Numbered from the stretch's first letter, positions 51,415-62,800 are shown. The stretch is 64,000 nucleotides of DNA from Anniella stebbinsi (GCA_029215795.1 JARDYH010000007.1:91341263-91405262); one strand, 5' to 3'. Notes: a model not told the origin generated them from the letters alone. Program-made: numbers and translations.

Positions 51415-51878
51415 GGCCGGTTTCAGATGACACAATAATCAACAGAGGGGGGAAGAGGCAACCGTCAGTTGTATTGCTTATTGTGTCGTGTGGAGGGCAA
51501 CACACATCGCACACACAACTGACGGTACGCTATTGGGGGCACTTAAACAACGGAGAAAAACAACGAGCTTGCACGTTGTTTATTCTGAACTCCGTTGTTT
51601 AAAGTGTCGGGTGGAGGCATAGAGTTCACCGTCCGGAGCAGCTGAAAAAACCCTGGCTGCTCCCATACAGCCGGCAGAACTTGCGGTGCATGCTGGGATA
51701 CGGCTGGAAGACTGTGGGAGGTGGGAGGGAGGAGACACAGCAGCCCAGAAGGATGCCGGGACTTACAGCCGCGTGACGGGGGAGGGGCAACATGTTGTGT
51801 GGAGAATACCGGCAGAATAATGCATGGTGAGTGAGTTATTAACTCCTCCATTGCCTAAAGTGTCATCCGAAACTAGCC
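51415..51878. mobile_element. Harbinger-like element, about 464 bp
   Basis: Ends GGCCGGTTTCAGATGACAC and (reverse) GGCTAGTTTCGGATGACAC. Interior CAACTGACGG and AACAACGG/CCGTTGTT words oppose each other. Left-end text AATAATCAACAGAGG is shared with 61885 and 61750. A 3-bp duplication was not evident. Confidence 0.7.
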
Positions 51879-52392
51879 GGCGAGGGACGGGGCCCATGGA
51901 GGGTGTCTTGCCAAAGGGATCTCAAAAACATGAAGCCAGGGCTGCAAAGGACACACCTGCTCCACCCACTTGCCCTGTGGCTGGCAGTTGGACGGATCCG
52001 GCAGTCCCACCCCACCCCACCCAGAAGGCCAGGTCTCTCCCAAAGGCCTCCAGTTGCTGCTGACACCTCCTGTGTGGCGACTTGCAGGTGCTTTGCTCTT
52101 ACTTGTGAAGCAATGGCTGATCCTTGAAAAGCAAAGTGCCTGAGTTTCATCAGTGCAACGCAAGCTCATCAACAACAGAACTTAATCTTCCCTCCGGGAG
52201 AACTCCAAAAGGATGGCAGCAAGCCCTGGAGGAGATCATGCTTACCACAAACAGAAGAGAAGCGGGAGGGGAGGGTGTGTGTGTTCCATTCCTATGTGGG
52301 GACATGTCTGCATTCTAGAAGTGGCGAGATCTGAGGGTAAGTAGGGAGGGGCAGTCAGATAACTAGGCAGAAGTTCAGAAATACACCTCTAT
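51879..52392. other. Non-coding stretch
   Basis: Overlapping open frames on both strands have no known domain or splice support. No repeat was recognised. Confidence 0.35.
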
Positions 52393-52521
52393 CAGCCTTC
52401 CCTGGATGTGTTGGACTACAATCTCCATAATCTCCAGGCAGCACGGCATTGGCTACGCTGGCTGAGATTGATGGGACATGTAGTCTAACGCATCTGGAGG
52501 ACATCAGGCTGGGGGAAGCTG
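52393..52521. mobile_element. hAT MITE, ACTACAACTCCC type
   Basis: CAGCCTTCCCTGGATG to ATCAGGCTGGGGGAAGCTG. Flanks ACCTCTAT and ATCTTTAC agree at 5 of 8. Confidence 0.75.
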
Positions 52522-52839
52522 ATCTTTACCTATGCAAAACAATGGGCCCTGCAACAATACATTGCAGCGCGAAGTGCTCCCGTGCACTATTCCAGCCATT
52601 CCATTTCCCCCTCTAACTTCCTGGTCTTCTGGTCCCCCTGCCAGCATTCTCTGCCCCCTAAGCATGCTCAATTCTGATTGGGTTGCTTTTGGCTTCCCCT
52701 CCCCCTTTTGGGTTTGTTGCTAAGATTTTTTTGTACTTCTACAAACTTTGGGGAGCCGATACCTTCCTCTCGCACATGGATGGTGCCATTCCTGCTACAT
52801 GAGGACTCGGAGAATTGAGTTTGCTATTAGTATATATGA

Positions 52840-53480
52840 TATCAAGAGTGGTCACCTCTACCCAGGCAGATCTAGCCCACCCTCAATTATTCATGCTCCA
52901 ATGGCCTCCCAGTTAGACTACTGTAATGTGCTCCACGTGGGGCAGCCACTGAAGACAGTTCAGAAACCACTGTTTGGGGAGAATGTGGCTGCTAGTTTAC
53001 TATCTGGGAGTGGGGTGTTAGGTTCATATTGCCCCTGCGCTCTGCCAGCTGCACTGGCTCTCAGTCAATTTCTGGGCAGAATTCAAAGCACCTGGCTTTG
53101 ACCGTAAAAGCCCTTCACCACTTAGGACCAGGGGACTTGGTGGATCACCTGCCTCCATATGTACCTACCCAATCATTGAGAACTTCAATGGAGAGCATGG
53201 TACAGGTGCCCTCACTAACTGAAGTAAGGAGAATGGCTACCAGAAAGGGGCCTTCTCAGGAGTGGCACCCCAGGGTGGAATGCAGTCCCCAGAGAGGTTC
53301 ACCTAGCACCTACCTCATTGTTCTTTTGGTGCCAACAAAAGACCTTTATTTTTCAAGCTTTTAAAAACCTTGCTGACTGTTTTGTGATACTTTTATGTTT
53401 TTGTAGCCTTTTAGTTAATTGTATGGGGTGTTTTGTTTTGTATTTACATTGAAGATATTTTATTCCTTTTGTAAACCATG
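52840..53480 (+). mobile_element. L2 LINE fragment
   Basis: The plus strand shows ASQLDYCNVLHVGQPLKTVQ, then, frameshifted, CTGCACTGGCTCTCAGTC (LHWLS) and AAAGCCCTTCACCAC (KALHH). The T-rich 3' UTR ends near 53480. Confidence 0.75.
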
Positions 53481-53544
53481 GCCAGTGGTCTCGTGCAGGG
53501 GCTCATTGTGACAGCCCCCCCCCCCGCCCCATGTTCCAAAGAAG

Positions 53545-53875
53545 AATGAAAATTCTGGCACCTATGGTGAGCCATATCAACAAACCTGTTCTAGCTGTCT
53601 TCACCTCCAGTGGGAACAGGATTTTTGCAAAGTTAATGGATCTTAATTGTCCATTCCAGACCAGGCCGTTCCAAAATACTTTGTGTTACAACAGGGAACA
53701 ATATGTTGTTTATATTGTCCATTCCAATCCTGCCCAAGCTACTGTGGGGATTGCAACTAAGTTCAGAGGGAACACAGAAGTCTGAGGGGAATAGAGGATG
53801 ATGTCAGAGACCCTGCTAATAAAAAAAGTGTCAGCACTGCATCCCTGTGAGCCTTGACTCCACTACACCCCTGAA
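53545..53875. repeat. Uninterrupted relative of the repeat at 1-97/1536-1745
   Basis: CAACAAACCTGTTCTAGCTG, TTAATGGATCTTAATTG, then AGACCAGG directly followed by CCGTTCCAAAATACTTTG. In the other copy 1.44 kb is inserted after AGACCAA. This provides the empty site. Confidence 0.65.
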
Positions 53876-54922
53876 ACAACTGGGGAAATATCTTTGAAAG
53901 GTGGTATAAAAAAACCCTATGTTGATAGAGAGATGTGGATCCACTTTCACTGCAGAACATGTATCTCCTTCAACCAATCTTCTGTTCCCTTCCTCTAGCC
54001 TGGCATAGTTTCAGGTCATGATATCAGTCCAGGCAACTGCCCAGAATTCATCCCCGGCTTCACTACAGATTTTTTCCGGACATCTGGCACAATGGTCTGA
54101 TAGGTTCAGATAATTTCCAGTCTAGAACTGGAAAGTCTGCCCATTTCTAAACCGGATCTGCCAATGTTCCCTTTGTTCTGATGTGGTTTGAACCTTCCTC
54201 GCAGCTTCCTAAGCAATTTCCAATTAAGTAATTAGCTTCTAGCGCTGTTGCTTTTACTCTCCCTTAGCCCTTCATCATTACTATCATCGTTATTATTTTG
54301 CTATGGCATGATCGGCTTTCTATCACCTCTCGAGATAACAAATGAACAAGGACTACAATCCATTCACCATAATTGCATTCTTACAAAATCCTACCATGTT
54401 CTCCAGTCTAGATCCTGTTCCAGATCTCCCCCGGAGATGTTTTGGAGCAACCAACACCTTATAAAGGAGGAAGAGAGAAATTTGGCAGGGGTGGTAAAAA
54501 CGAACAGACACAGTTGCCATAAAACTTAGCAGAAAAACCACAAAGGAAGAGGAGGAGGAGGAGGAGGAGGAGGAGGAGGAGGAGGAGGAGGAGAGTGCCC
54601 ATTTCTTAAAAGAGGTGCTGGGGCTTAGACACCATGTGGGAGCCCTGACATCTGCCCTGAAAGGGAGCCCCCAATCTTTAATTCTAAACATGTGGTGGCA
54701 GGATACAGTTTCTCTCTGGTGAGGAAAAGGCAAACTCTGCACAACTTCAGAGGTACTTCCCTGACATAATCTTACATCATCTCCGATCATTTCTTCAGAG
54801 GGAGGACCAAATGGACCCAGTTGAAAGAGGAAAGCCTAATCCTTAGCAATGCCAGTTTAGAGGGACTTGAGTATCAGGATGGGAGATCTCGACATTGTGA
54901 TCTTGGAGAATTGCAGCCCGAC
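53876..54922. other. Non-coding stretch with (GGA)n at about 54547-54592
   Basis: The GAG/GGA tract creates a poly-Ser open frame on the minus strand. No exon was recognised. Confidence 0.45.
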
Positions 54923-54930
54923 AGAGTAGA

Positions 54931-55058
54931 GGACCCTTCCCAAACCAACCGCCCACTAGATGTGGTGGACTACAATCTCCATCATCCCCAGTCAACCTGG
55001 TTGAGGTGATGGGAGCTATAGTTTACCACATCTGGAGGGTGCCCAGCTGGGGAAGGCT
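54931..55058. mobile_element. hAT MITE, ACTACAACTCCC type, reference copy
   Basis: Arms GATGTGGTGGACTACAATC and GTTTACCACATCTGGAGGG; right end GGGGAAGGCT. AGAGTAGA at 54923-54930 and 55059-55066 is an exact 8-bp target duplication. This family is very common in sauropsid DNA, with further remnants at 16755, 33560, 42343, 58490 and 62815. Confidence 0.9.
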
Positions 55059-55089
55059 AGAGTAGACAACACTGGAGCCACGGTCCGAT

Positions 55090-55290
55090 TCAAACGTCCG
55101 TAATGCCCATCAGCAGGAATTGCCATAACCTGGTTACTGTCATCCATGCTCTGGGGATGTTCAAAATGGACTGCTGCAATTGGTTGTTTGTGGGTCTGCC
55201 TTTGAAGAGTTTATGGAAACTTCAGTTAAGCCAAAATACAGTGGTCGGACTGCTGACTGGCATGGCTTGTATTTAGATGGTTTTAAAACA
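55090..55290 (+). mobile_element. L2 LINE fragment
   Basis: AACCTGGTTACTGTCATCCA (NLVTVIHAL), GGGTCTGCCTTTGAAGAG (GLPLK) and CTTCAGTTAAGCCAAAATAC (LQLSQN) in order. Diverged. A further L2-like piece with 3' UTR lies at 55595-55750. Confidence 0.65.
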
Positions 55291-55750
55291 GCTTCTCGTG
55301 CATTTTTGGGCCCAGTTTCAACCGTAGCGTAAAACTCTTTGCAACTTTACCCTTAGCATAAAGCTCTTTGCCACTTGGGACCCAGATGTCCAAAGGACCA
55401 TGCACTGCTATTTGCCCCTTCCAAAAATACTCTCTAGCAAGGTGGGGATTTTCAGGGGGTGAGGGAGGCACAGGGCCCCAATCCACAATGGGACACTTCC
55501 CGGATTGGGGCCCCTAAAACAGCTTTTTCACACACACCCCAATCCCCTTCAAAAATATGAATAATGTAATGTGTCCTTTGGTCCTGGGTTTTAGGGCCAA
55601 GGTGAAAGCAGTTTCATTTGTCCAGGCTTTTAATTTAGGATATGCGTTGCTATTTTATCTACCTCCTATTGCCTTTAATGCTGTTCTAACCATCCTGCTG
55701 CTGTTCATGTTGTTGGATGTCATTTAACTGCTTGGATTTTGCCTTTGTTT

Positions 55751-55756
55751 TAGTAT

Positions 55757-55795
<39 letters not shown>

Positions 55796-55850
55796 TTACA
55801 TTTGTATACCGCCCCATAGCCAAAGCTCTCTGGGCGGTTTACATAGTACT
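55751..55850 (-). mobile_element. L2 3' tail, reverse orientation, (ATTT)n
   Basis: (TATT)n at 55751-55795 then ACATTTGTATACCGCCCCAT and GAGCTTTGG reversed. Confidence 0.7.
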
Positions 55851-56008
55851 GTTGTGCGTTCAGCTTTAATATTGTATGTAATATTGTATGTAATCGTTGT
55901 TGTTAAATCGCCACCTGCCTTGGGCTGCTTCCAGATGGAGAGCTTCTCACACAACCAGTCAAAAGATACTGTGCATTTGGAGGGCCGCATTCTGACTCAC
56001 CACCCTTA

Positions 56009-56126
56009 GGGCAGATCTACACTACTGCTTTATGATGGTTTATAACGGGTTTAAACCATTATAAACCATTTATAACCGTTATACACCATTTTAAAGTGTT
56101 ATATCCAGCCTGGTGTAGATCTGGCC
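56009..56126. mobile_element. Harbinger-like MITE, GATCTACAC end family, reference copy
   Basis: GGGCAGATCTACAC to GTGTAGATCTGGCC with TTA on both sides (56006-56008, 56127-56129). The interior is repeated TTTATAACGG/AAACCATTATAAACC. Confidence 0.85.
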
Positions 56127-56460
56127 TTAGTATGTTTTTTTATGGAGAGAAAAAGATGGAAAAGGCAGTGGGACAACATGGAAGGGTTACAAATGGAAGA
56201 CAACCAGATCTGGAGACACGCTGATAAAATTCTGTGAACGAGGCAGGACCATTGGCATTGCATAATAAAAGCCACCTCTGGAAGCATCATTACAATGAGG
56301 TGGGACAAATGCATTTTAAAAATGAAAAGCTCAATGGGAGAGCTCATTGGGGGTGGGTGTCTTGTTACCCCCCAGATGTTTCAGCCTACAAATCCCACCC
56401 TCCCTGCCGATTTGCTATGCCATTTAGCTGATGGGCGTTATAGACCAAAACGTCTGGACC

Positions 56461-57020
56461 GTAAGAATATAACAGCCCTACTGGATCAGACCAAGGGTCT
56501 TTCTAGTCCAGCACGGAAGCCCAGAAACAGGACATGAGTCCAACAGCACCCTACTGACCACGTTCCCCAGCAACTGGTGTATATAGCCTTACTGCCTCTG
56601 ATACTGGAGATAGCTCGTAACCATCAAGACTAGTAGCCATTGATAGCCTTCTCCTCCAGGAATTTAACCAACCCCCTTTTAAAGCCATCCAAATTGGTTG
56701 CCATCACTACACCTTGTGGTAGTAAATTCCATACTTTAATTATGTGCTGAATGAATAAGTCCCTCCTTTTGCCTGTCCTGAATCTCCCACCAGTCAGCTC
56801 CATGGAATGACCCCATTGGGTTTAGTATTTTGAGAAAGGGAGAAAAATGTCTCCCTATCCACTCTCTGCACACCGTGCATAAGATTATACACCTCTAGCG
56901 TATCTCCCTTTACTCGCCTTTTTTCCAAGCTAAACAATCTTAGCTGTTGTAACCTTTCCTCATATGGGGAGATGCTCCAGCACCTTGATCATTTTCGTTG
57001 CCCTTTTCTGCCCTTTTTCT
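56461..57020 (-). mobile_element. CR1 LINE 3' part
   Basis: Plus-strand blocks GATCAGACCAAGGGTC, CAACTGGTGTATATAGCC, CCAACCCCCTTTTAAAGCC (reverse of GFKRGL), TAATTATGTGCTGAATGAA and CTAAACAATCTTAGCTG follow the order of 22284 and 29551. Confidence 0.8.
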
Positions 57021-57084
57021 AATGCTACAGTGTCTTTCTCAGGTGCACTGACCAGACCTGTATACGGTACAAGTTGCCCACTCT

Positions 57085-57255
57085 GGCTTTACATGCAGAA
57101 GGTCCCATGCTCACTCTCTGGCAGCTCCTATTACAAAGGCTCTCATGGATCAATGGACAAGGAAGAAGCATCCCAGCTCCAGTCCCCAAGGAGCCATTTC
57201 CAATAGTGTAGACAAGACTGGGCCAGACAGATCAATGGTCTGACAGCTTTAGGCA
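57085..57255 (+). mobile_element. tRNA-derived SINE, body part
   Basis: TACATGCAGAAGGTCCCATG, TAGTGTAGACAAGACTGGGC, CAATGGTCTGACAG and TTTAGGCAGCTTTG match the body of the SINE at 11575. Confidence 0.55.
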
Positions 57256-58067
57256 GCTTTGTCAGCAATGCAGCAACCTAATTTTAGTCCCTGGACTCTA
57301 CATTCTTATGGAGATGCCCATTCAGATGCCCATATTTCAGTTGTGAAGCATACAACATTTCTTTGCTCTGCATGCCCTGCAAACACCATTCCATGCTTTA
57401 CAACTGCTTCTACATTCCCGATATGTTAGAGCATCCCACCAACAACAAAGAAAAATGGAGGGGGGGAAGCAATAACACCTTGTTTGCCAACCCTAAATAT
57501 CAACACCAGGTTTAGTTTCACATTATAAACACACTGAAATCATAGCTCCATCATGACTACAGAGACAACATAGTGTTGGCTTCAGCTGCCCTAAGGCTTT
57601 ATTTGGGAATAAGCACCATTTTGATACAGAAAGGGATAACATATATTTTTAAAGTAAAAATAAAATGAGCGTCCGTAACCATGTACACGCCTGGTCAGCC
57701 ACCCCAACTATAAAATGTTGGCTTTGTCTTAAAATAAGAGAGAGAGGATGCAGCACAGCGAAACATCCACCCAGGTGGGTCTCAGGTGCTGATTTCAGAC
57801 CCGTTTTCCACTGTCCCTATCATCTGCTGCTCTCTGGATGGTCTTGGGGGGTGGGGGGTCTGCAGAATCCTGGAGTTTGGCCCCAAGACCCATCCACAGC
57901 TGCACCACTGAGCTTCCCACATTCAGGACCCACAAAAGGAGTTTGTCTACTTAGACCGTTGCCCAAAAGTTCTCTTATGGAATGAATGACAAGCTCCATA
58001 TGCTGAAATAAGTCTGAAATAACGTGGAAGCTCTTGCCCCACACACAACAGTCTCCTGTTCTGGTCC
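57256..58067. other. Non-coding stretch, no repeat or exon recognised
   Basis: The open frame at 57665-57985 has no recognisable domain and no splice context. Confidence 0.35.
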
Positions 58068-58075
58068 CTCTACTG

Positions 58076-58193
58076 CAGACTTTCCCCACCTTGCACCCTC
58101 CAGGTGTGCTGGACTACAATACCCATCCATTGCCAGCTGGGGATATGAATTGTAGTCCAACACTTCTGGAGGGGCCCAGGTGGGCATAGGCTG
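58076..58193. mobile_element. hAT MITE, ACTACAACTCCC type
   Basis: CAGACTTTCCCCACCTTGC to GGTGGGCATAGGCTG. Flanks CTCTACTG and CCATACTG agree at 6 of 8. Confidence 0.8.
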
Positions 58194-58214
58194 CCATACT
58201 GACACGGGTGGTTT

Positions 58215-58460
58215 CACTCCGAAAATAAGGAAAGAGGCACCAAATTGTGTGCCAAGGTTTGGGGATGCATGAGCCAGTCTCTCTCGAATAATACAAGGCC
58301 CCAGCATGGTGCTAATGAAATCAGCCACTCTAGACCCACGAGATGCACTCTTGGTGCGCCGGGTGATGTAATACAGCACTGGGCTAATTGCTTGTTTAGC
58401 ACAGCCTTGACGGATCGTGTTAAATGCCTCCTTGTCTGAGAAGGGAAAACCAAGAAGCAT
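58215..58460. promoter_or_regulatory. Candidate conserved non-coding element or unrecognised exon
   Basis: Complex unique sequence between two hAT MITEs. The minus strand is open here (part of 57975-58496) with words such as KQAISPVLYYITRRTKSA that I do not recognise. It contains GGGCTAATTGCTTG, a homeodomain-type core. It could be an enhancer or a coding exon of an unknown gene. Confidence 0.25.
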
Positions 58461-58689
58461 CAACACGTCTTTCCTGCCAAGTGTTTTTGAATACAAACCC
58501 CATCACCCCCAGCTAGCACAGCCAATAGGCAGGGATTATGGGAGTTATAGCCCCAAATATCTGGAGGTTGAGGGAAGGCTCTAGAGAAATAGTATAACTG
58601 ATTCCAAAAGCATATGTTCAGATTATTGAAACAAACAGAGAGATCCCCAATCCTGCCCATCCCAGAACTGCAGGTTGGGTACAAAAGCC

Positions 58690-58930
58690 GCTCCCCCCAT
58701 CCACCTTCCGGTCATTAAGACCTGATCTTTTTAGTGATAGGTGGACCCACCCATATCTGCACTAGCATTAATCTGGAATCATCGGATTAATTTCTCTGAT
58801 GTTCCCTGGACATCTGAAAGGCTGATGTTATTGCTGGAGTGAATCGGGCCCCAAGGCTCCGCCACGAGGCAATGGCAGTGCCTGTGCCTGTTTGAAGTGA
58901 TTAACAAAAGAATATACCACAGCGACATTG
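58690..58930. promoter_or_regulatory. Candidate conserved non-coding element with TAATC cores
   Basis: AGCATTAATCTGGAATC and ATCGGATTAATTTCTC form paired TAATCY/GGATTA sites (OTX/PITX-like). The sequence is unique and CpG-containing. The 58490-58577 hAT remnant lies just left. Confidence 0.25.
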
Positions 58931-58964
58931 AACCCCAATTTCAGTTCCAGGACTGGACTGGAGT

Positions 58965-59233
58965 GACTCCCTCCTCAATGTGTTTCCGGAGGCACGCAAA
59001 AACTTTCTTATTCCGGCAGGCCTCTGGTGAATAATGTGGACCCCCATCTATGTTTAAGACTTTTCAATGTTAATATGCATTTTAAATGTTGAAATGTTTT
59101 AATATTGAAACCTATTTAATTATATTTTAAACTTTTGTATATCTCTTATTTATAGCTTTTAACTGTATAGGTTTTAATTTTGTAAAGCCGCCTTGAGGCC
59201 CAGCATTGGGCGAAAGGCAGGATAAAAATAAAG

Positions 59234-59265
<32 letters not shown>

Positions 59266-59266
59266 C
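58965..59266 (+). mobile_element. L2 LINE 3' end with (AAT)n tail
   Basis: GTTTCCGGAGGCACGCAAAA and TTTCTTATTCCGGCAGGC code the terminal K.FLFRQA block; the 3' UTR ends GCCGCCTTGAGGCCCAGC and (TAA)n. Confidence 0.7.
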
Positions 59267-59989
59267 CAGAACAGCTGGATCACAGCCAACAGTGCCCCTA
59301 AGAATACGCAGAGTGCTTTTCTCTCATGATTGAACCACCACAGCCCATCCCCATGTATTTAGTATCAGAGAGGAGAGTGCTTCCAACACCTTAAAAAAAA
59401 AAGAAATTATCCCCTGGAAAGTGCTGCATGTCCCACGCACTGATTTGTTGTGTGGCAGGCAGAAATCCAACAAGTAATATAGAGATGTTGGATTTCTGTC
59501 CCTTGTACCACCGATCAAAGGCCTAAAAGCCTTTGCCAGCCAGAGAGAAAAGGTGCCAGCCGGAGCCCCAGGAGAGCTTTCCTTCCAGCATTTCTCCTTG
59601 GCCCTGTAAACAGCCCCACACCTCAAACCATTATCAGTTTTACATTCCCAGCAACGGGGCAAACGGTTTCGGCTTGCCACCAATTAGTGCTAGCCCCATT
59701 TCCCTGAAGGGACTGCTGCTGTCTTATTAAAGCTAATTGGAAGAGAGCTTCTGGCTGCCGAAGGTAGAATGTTAACCCTTGGCTGACAGATCCATCATTA
59801 AAGGCTCCTTGTCCACCACTGTGTCCTGCCACAAGGGGGATGTCCTCACGGCGCTGAGTTGGCACTGTGTCCCCTCTAAACCCCATGGTTTCGCTTACCT
59901 AGGGTGATGTTGGGTAATCCCCACACCAAGGAGGGAGTGCGGGTTTTCTGGCAAACATCTGGGGACTGGAGCCACCGCCTCCCACCCTC
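59267..59989. other. Mostly unique non-coding stretch
   Basis: No exon was recognised. 59690-59790 (AAAGCTAATTGGAAGAGAGC) is a weak regulatory candidate. Confidence 0.35.
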
Positions 59990-60250
59990 TTCCTGGTTTC
60001 ACACTAGCTTCTGGTGACCAATTGCCAGGCACCTTCCACCAGGATCGCTCCCTGGATCGGCAGGAAGTGAGGGTAGATGGTGGAAGAGCTGGGGTGACCT
60101 TGTTCCCACCAACAAAGTCAGGGTAAGTCCCTGACTTTTTTACCACCCGGCTTCATGGAAACCCCCCGTGGTGGCTGCATCATATAACTGATGCAGCACA
60201 GATTCACAGTCAGCACGGGGCTTGGAGCGCATATAGACAGCCCCAAGGTT
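59990..60250. mobile_element. DNA transposon remnant related to 37404-37811
   Basis: Shares CAATTGCCAGGCACCTTCCA-like, GGTAAGTCCCTGACTTTT and TGCATCATATAACTGATG blocks with the 37-kb copy and ends GCATATAGACAGCCCC (reverse GGGGCTGTCTATATGC). Confidence 0.5.
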
Positions 60251-60329
60251 GAGGCTTGCCTGAATTTCTACTCTGCAGTGATCTACCCACAAGAATTTCA
60301 GCTGCACCTTATCCAGTGATTCATTTCTG

Positions 60330-60555
60330 AGAAGACACCCTGGTTCACACATGACAACCCAGAGTATGTATTGAGTATGGGTTGTTGTGTAATCGTAGGT
60401 TGTCATTACGTGCAAACCCTGCACTATGTTTTAACAATGAGTCGTTAACCACAAACAACCCAAGAAGAGATTCCATGGTTTGTTGCTGGGTTGTGAACTC
60501 TGGGCTGTTTGTGCTTAACAATCTATAGTTAAACCATAGTGCAGCGCTCTCATGC
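60330..60555. mobile_element. Decayed MITE with AACCCAG words
   Basis: ACATGACAACCCAGAG opposes CTGGGTTGTGAACTCTGG; a similar piece is at 2540-2760. Confidence 0.4.
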
Positions 60556-61357
60556 CACATGCAATCTGGGTTATTCTGGAGCCCAGGCTTGTTTGGAAGA
60601 AAAGCAGGTTTGGAAGAAATCTGGGTTCCTATTCTTGCTTTCTGAACTGTGTAAACTGGTTGTGGCTACTTGGTAGTGTGGACTAAAAATGATTTTCATT
60701 AATGTATAATATGTTCCAAAGCTGAAATGTAGCACAGGACAGGAGCAGAGGGGGAATACCAGGCTGTGTAGAGTTGCCAACTTTATTTCTGGTAGAGCTC
60801 CTGTGCCATTAACATTGATGACTAGAAATTCAGCAAGTGAAGGGTTCAGCCCACCCACCAGCTGTGCTTTATAGGAAAAGCTTAGCAGAAAGAAAGATCT
60901 AACTAAGGGCCATTGATTTATACAAGTTAAATCCATGCATAAACCTCTCTGGCTGAAATCACTTGGGCTTAAAAGCAGTTGACTTTGGTTGGATTGTGCC
61001 CAAAGATACTATCTAATCATGGCTGCAAACCTTAAGCACACTTACTAGGAAGTAATTCCCATAGAACTGAATGGGGTTTACCTGTAAATAAACATGTTTA
61101 GGACCAGACTTGCAGGCCTATGCACTCTTACACAGGAGGGACTCCTAATGAATACAGTGACTATTACCTCCTTACACAGGATCTGGTGGCAAGACCAGTG
61201 ATGGAACTGAGGAGACCATGGCAGGCCTGTGCTTTCCACACCTTTGGCAACAGCTTGATTTTCAGATATTAGCAGATGGTAAGGCCATGGGAAGCGTCAC
61301 CTGCTAATTTCTGGTGTTGGGCTGCTTTTAAAGAGAACAAACCACTTATCTTTAGGT
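60556..61357. other. Non-coding stretch with a GGGAGTAAG-type MITE remnant at about 61030-61130
   Basis: CTTACTAGGAAGTAATTCCC then GGGGTTTACCTGTAAATAAA. No exon was recognised. Confidence 0.4.
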
Positions 61358-61615
61358 CCAAAGAACCTAAGGCGAGCCCTGCTGGATTAGACTAAAAGGT
61401 AAATTTAGTTCCACCACCATCCCGCCCCGCCGTGGTCAACCAGATGCCTCTGGGAAGCCCCCAAGCAGGACGGGAGGGCCATGGCCCTCCCCACTGTTGT
61501 TCAGAGGCATGTCACTTCTGATCTTGGAAACAGCACAGCACCATTGTGACTAGTAGAAACTGATTGCCTTATATCCACCATGAATTTACCTAATTCCTTT
61601 GACTCATTGGCAAGC
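61358..61615 (-). mobile_element. CR1 LINE 3' fragment, diverged
   Basis: CGAGCCCTGCTGGATTAGAC and TGTGACTAGTAGAAACTGAT, CATGAATTTACCTAATTCC follow the order of the CR1 3' region. Confidence 0.55.
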
Positions 61616-61806
61616 CTTTCAGAAGGCATGGGACAAGATTTATCAGCACCCAATAATGCTCTCACCAGATTAAGACAACCTTAGTCAATTAATCACATGG
61701 GCTTTAATTAACTAACTGGTTAAATCTGCATGTGAATTGTTGAGAAGGGGGAAAACATGATAATCAACAGGGTGGGGGGAAACAATCATACATTGTGTTG
61801 CTGATC

Positions 61807-61962
61807 GGCAGCATTCGGATAACATTTTAGGCAATGGAGTGGGGAAAGAGACAACGGACAGTAAGTTATTGGCAGCATTCGGACGACACAATAATCAACA
61901 CAACTGACGATTGCTTCCCCCACCCCCACCCCGGTTGATTATTGTGTCGTCCGAATGCTGCC
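61807..61962. mobile_element. Harbinger-like MITE with stacked left ends
   Basis: GGCAGCATTCGGATAACA at 61807 and GGCAGCATTCGGACGACACA at 61871; one right end TGTCGTCCGAATGCTGCC at 61945-61962. 61871-61962 alone is a 92-bp palindrome. Ends share TTCGGACGACAC with 98-1535. Confidence 0.75.
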
Positions 61963-62210
61963 ACTGTTTGTTTTTAGATGATCACCCTTGAAAGGGGCAT
62001 TCTCCCCTGTGCGAGACAGGAGGAATAATGCCTTCTCTAACGGGGTGCTGTGCACCGGGAATTCTTGTATTAAAAGGTAATTAACTTTTAAAAATGCTTT
62101 GCTGCCTGATTAATTGATCGCTAGGCTTTAAATCAATGAATTTCACTGGAAATTCAGCTTGATCTTCTAGCTGACTACATTAAAAAAAAACCCTGCTAGT
62201 CTGGGGACAA

Positions 62211-62307
62211 CAGCCTTTTCCAACGTGCTGTCCTCTGGATGTGTTGGCCTACAACTCCCAACACCTCCAGCCAGCATGATCATGGTCACCGGGGTTGGGG
62301 AAGGCTG
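62211..62307. mobile_element. hAT MITE, ACTACAACTCCC type
   Basis: CAGCCTTTTCCAACGTGCTG and GATGTGTTGGCCTACAACTC to GGGGTTGGGGAAGGCTG. No clear target duplication. Confidence 0.75.
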
Positions 62308-62407
62308 GAAAGATGCTCTGCAATTGTATGAACCAGATGATCCATGATGAGGAACAAAGGGAAGAAGGGGCAAGCCAAGGAAAGCAGTTCTGGGAAGGTT
62401 TCACGCG

Positions 62408-62800
62408 TAGGGTGACCACGTGGAAAGGAGGACAGGGCTCCTGTATCTTTTAACAGTTGCATAGAAAAGGTGTCATTTGTATGCATGCAACACCTGGTGG
62501 AATTCCCGCTTCATCCCAACAGTTAAAGCTGCAGGAGCCCTGCCCTCTTTTGTATATGGCCACAAGGGCAGGGTTCCAGCAGCTTTAACTGTTGGGATAA
62601 AGAGGGAATTTCACCAGGGACTAATTGCATACAAATGACACTGGCTGAAATTCCCTTTTCTCTACAACTGCTGAAGTTACATGAGCCCTGTCCTCCTTTT
62701 CATATGGTCAACCTATACAAATGACATCTGCTGAAATTCCCTTTTCAATACAACTGTTAAAGATACAGTAGCCCTGTCCTCCTTTTCACATGGTCACCCT
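62408..62800. mobile_element. TAGGGTGACC-family foldback MITE with an extra right arm
   Basis: The palindrome runs 62408-62714 (left arm subfamily A, right arm B) and is followed at once by a second A-type right arm (ACATCTGCTGAAATTCCC to CACATGGTCACCCT). It looks like a chimera or unequal exchange between subfamilies. Confidence 0.8.

Noticed and set aside
54353..54790. 145-codon minus-strand frame with a long poly-Ser run
   Set aside because: It is the translation of a (GGA)n microsatellite with chance open flanks.
57975..58496. 173-codon minus-strand frame as a whole gene
   Set aside because: Part of it translates a hAT MITE (58076-58193), so the full frame is not a real protein; only the unique block is kept as a candidate.
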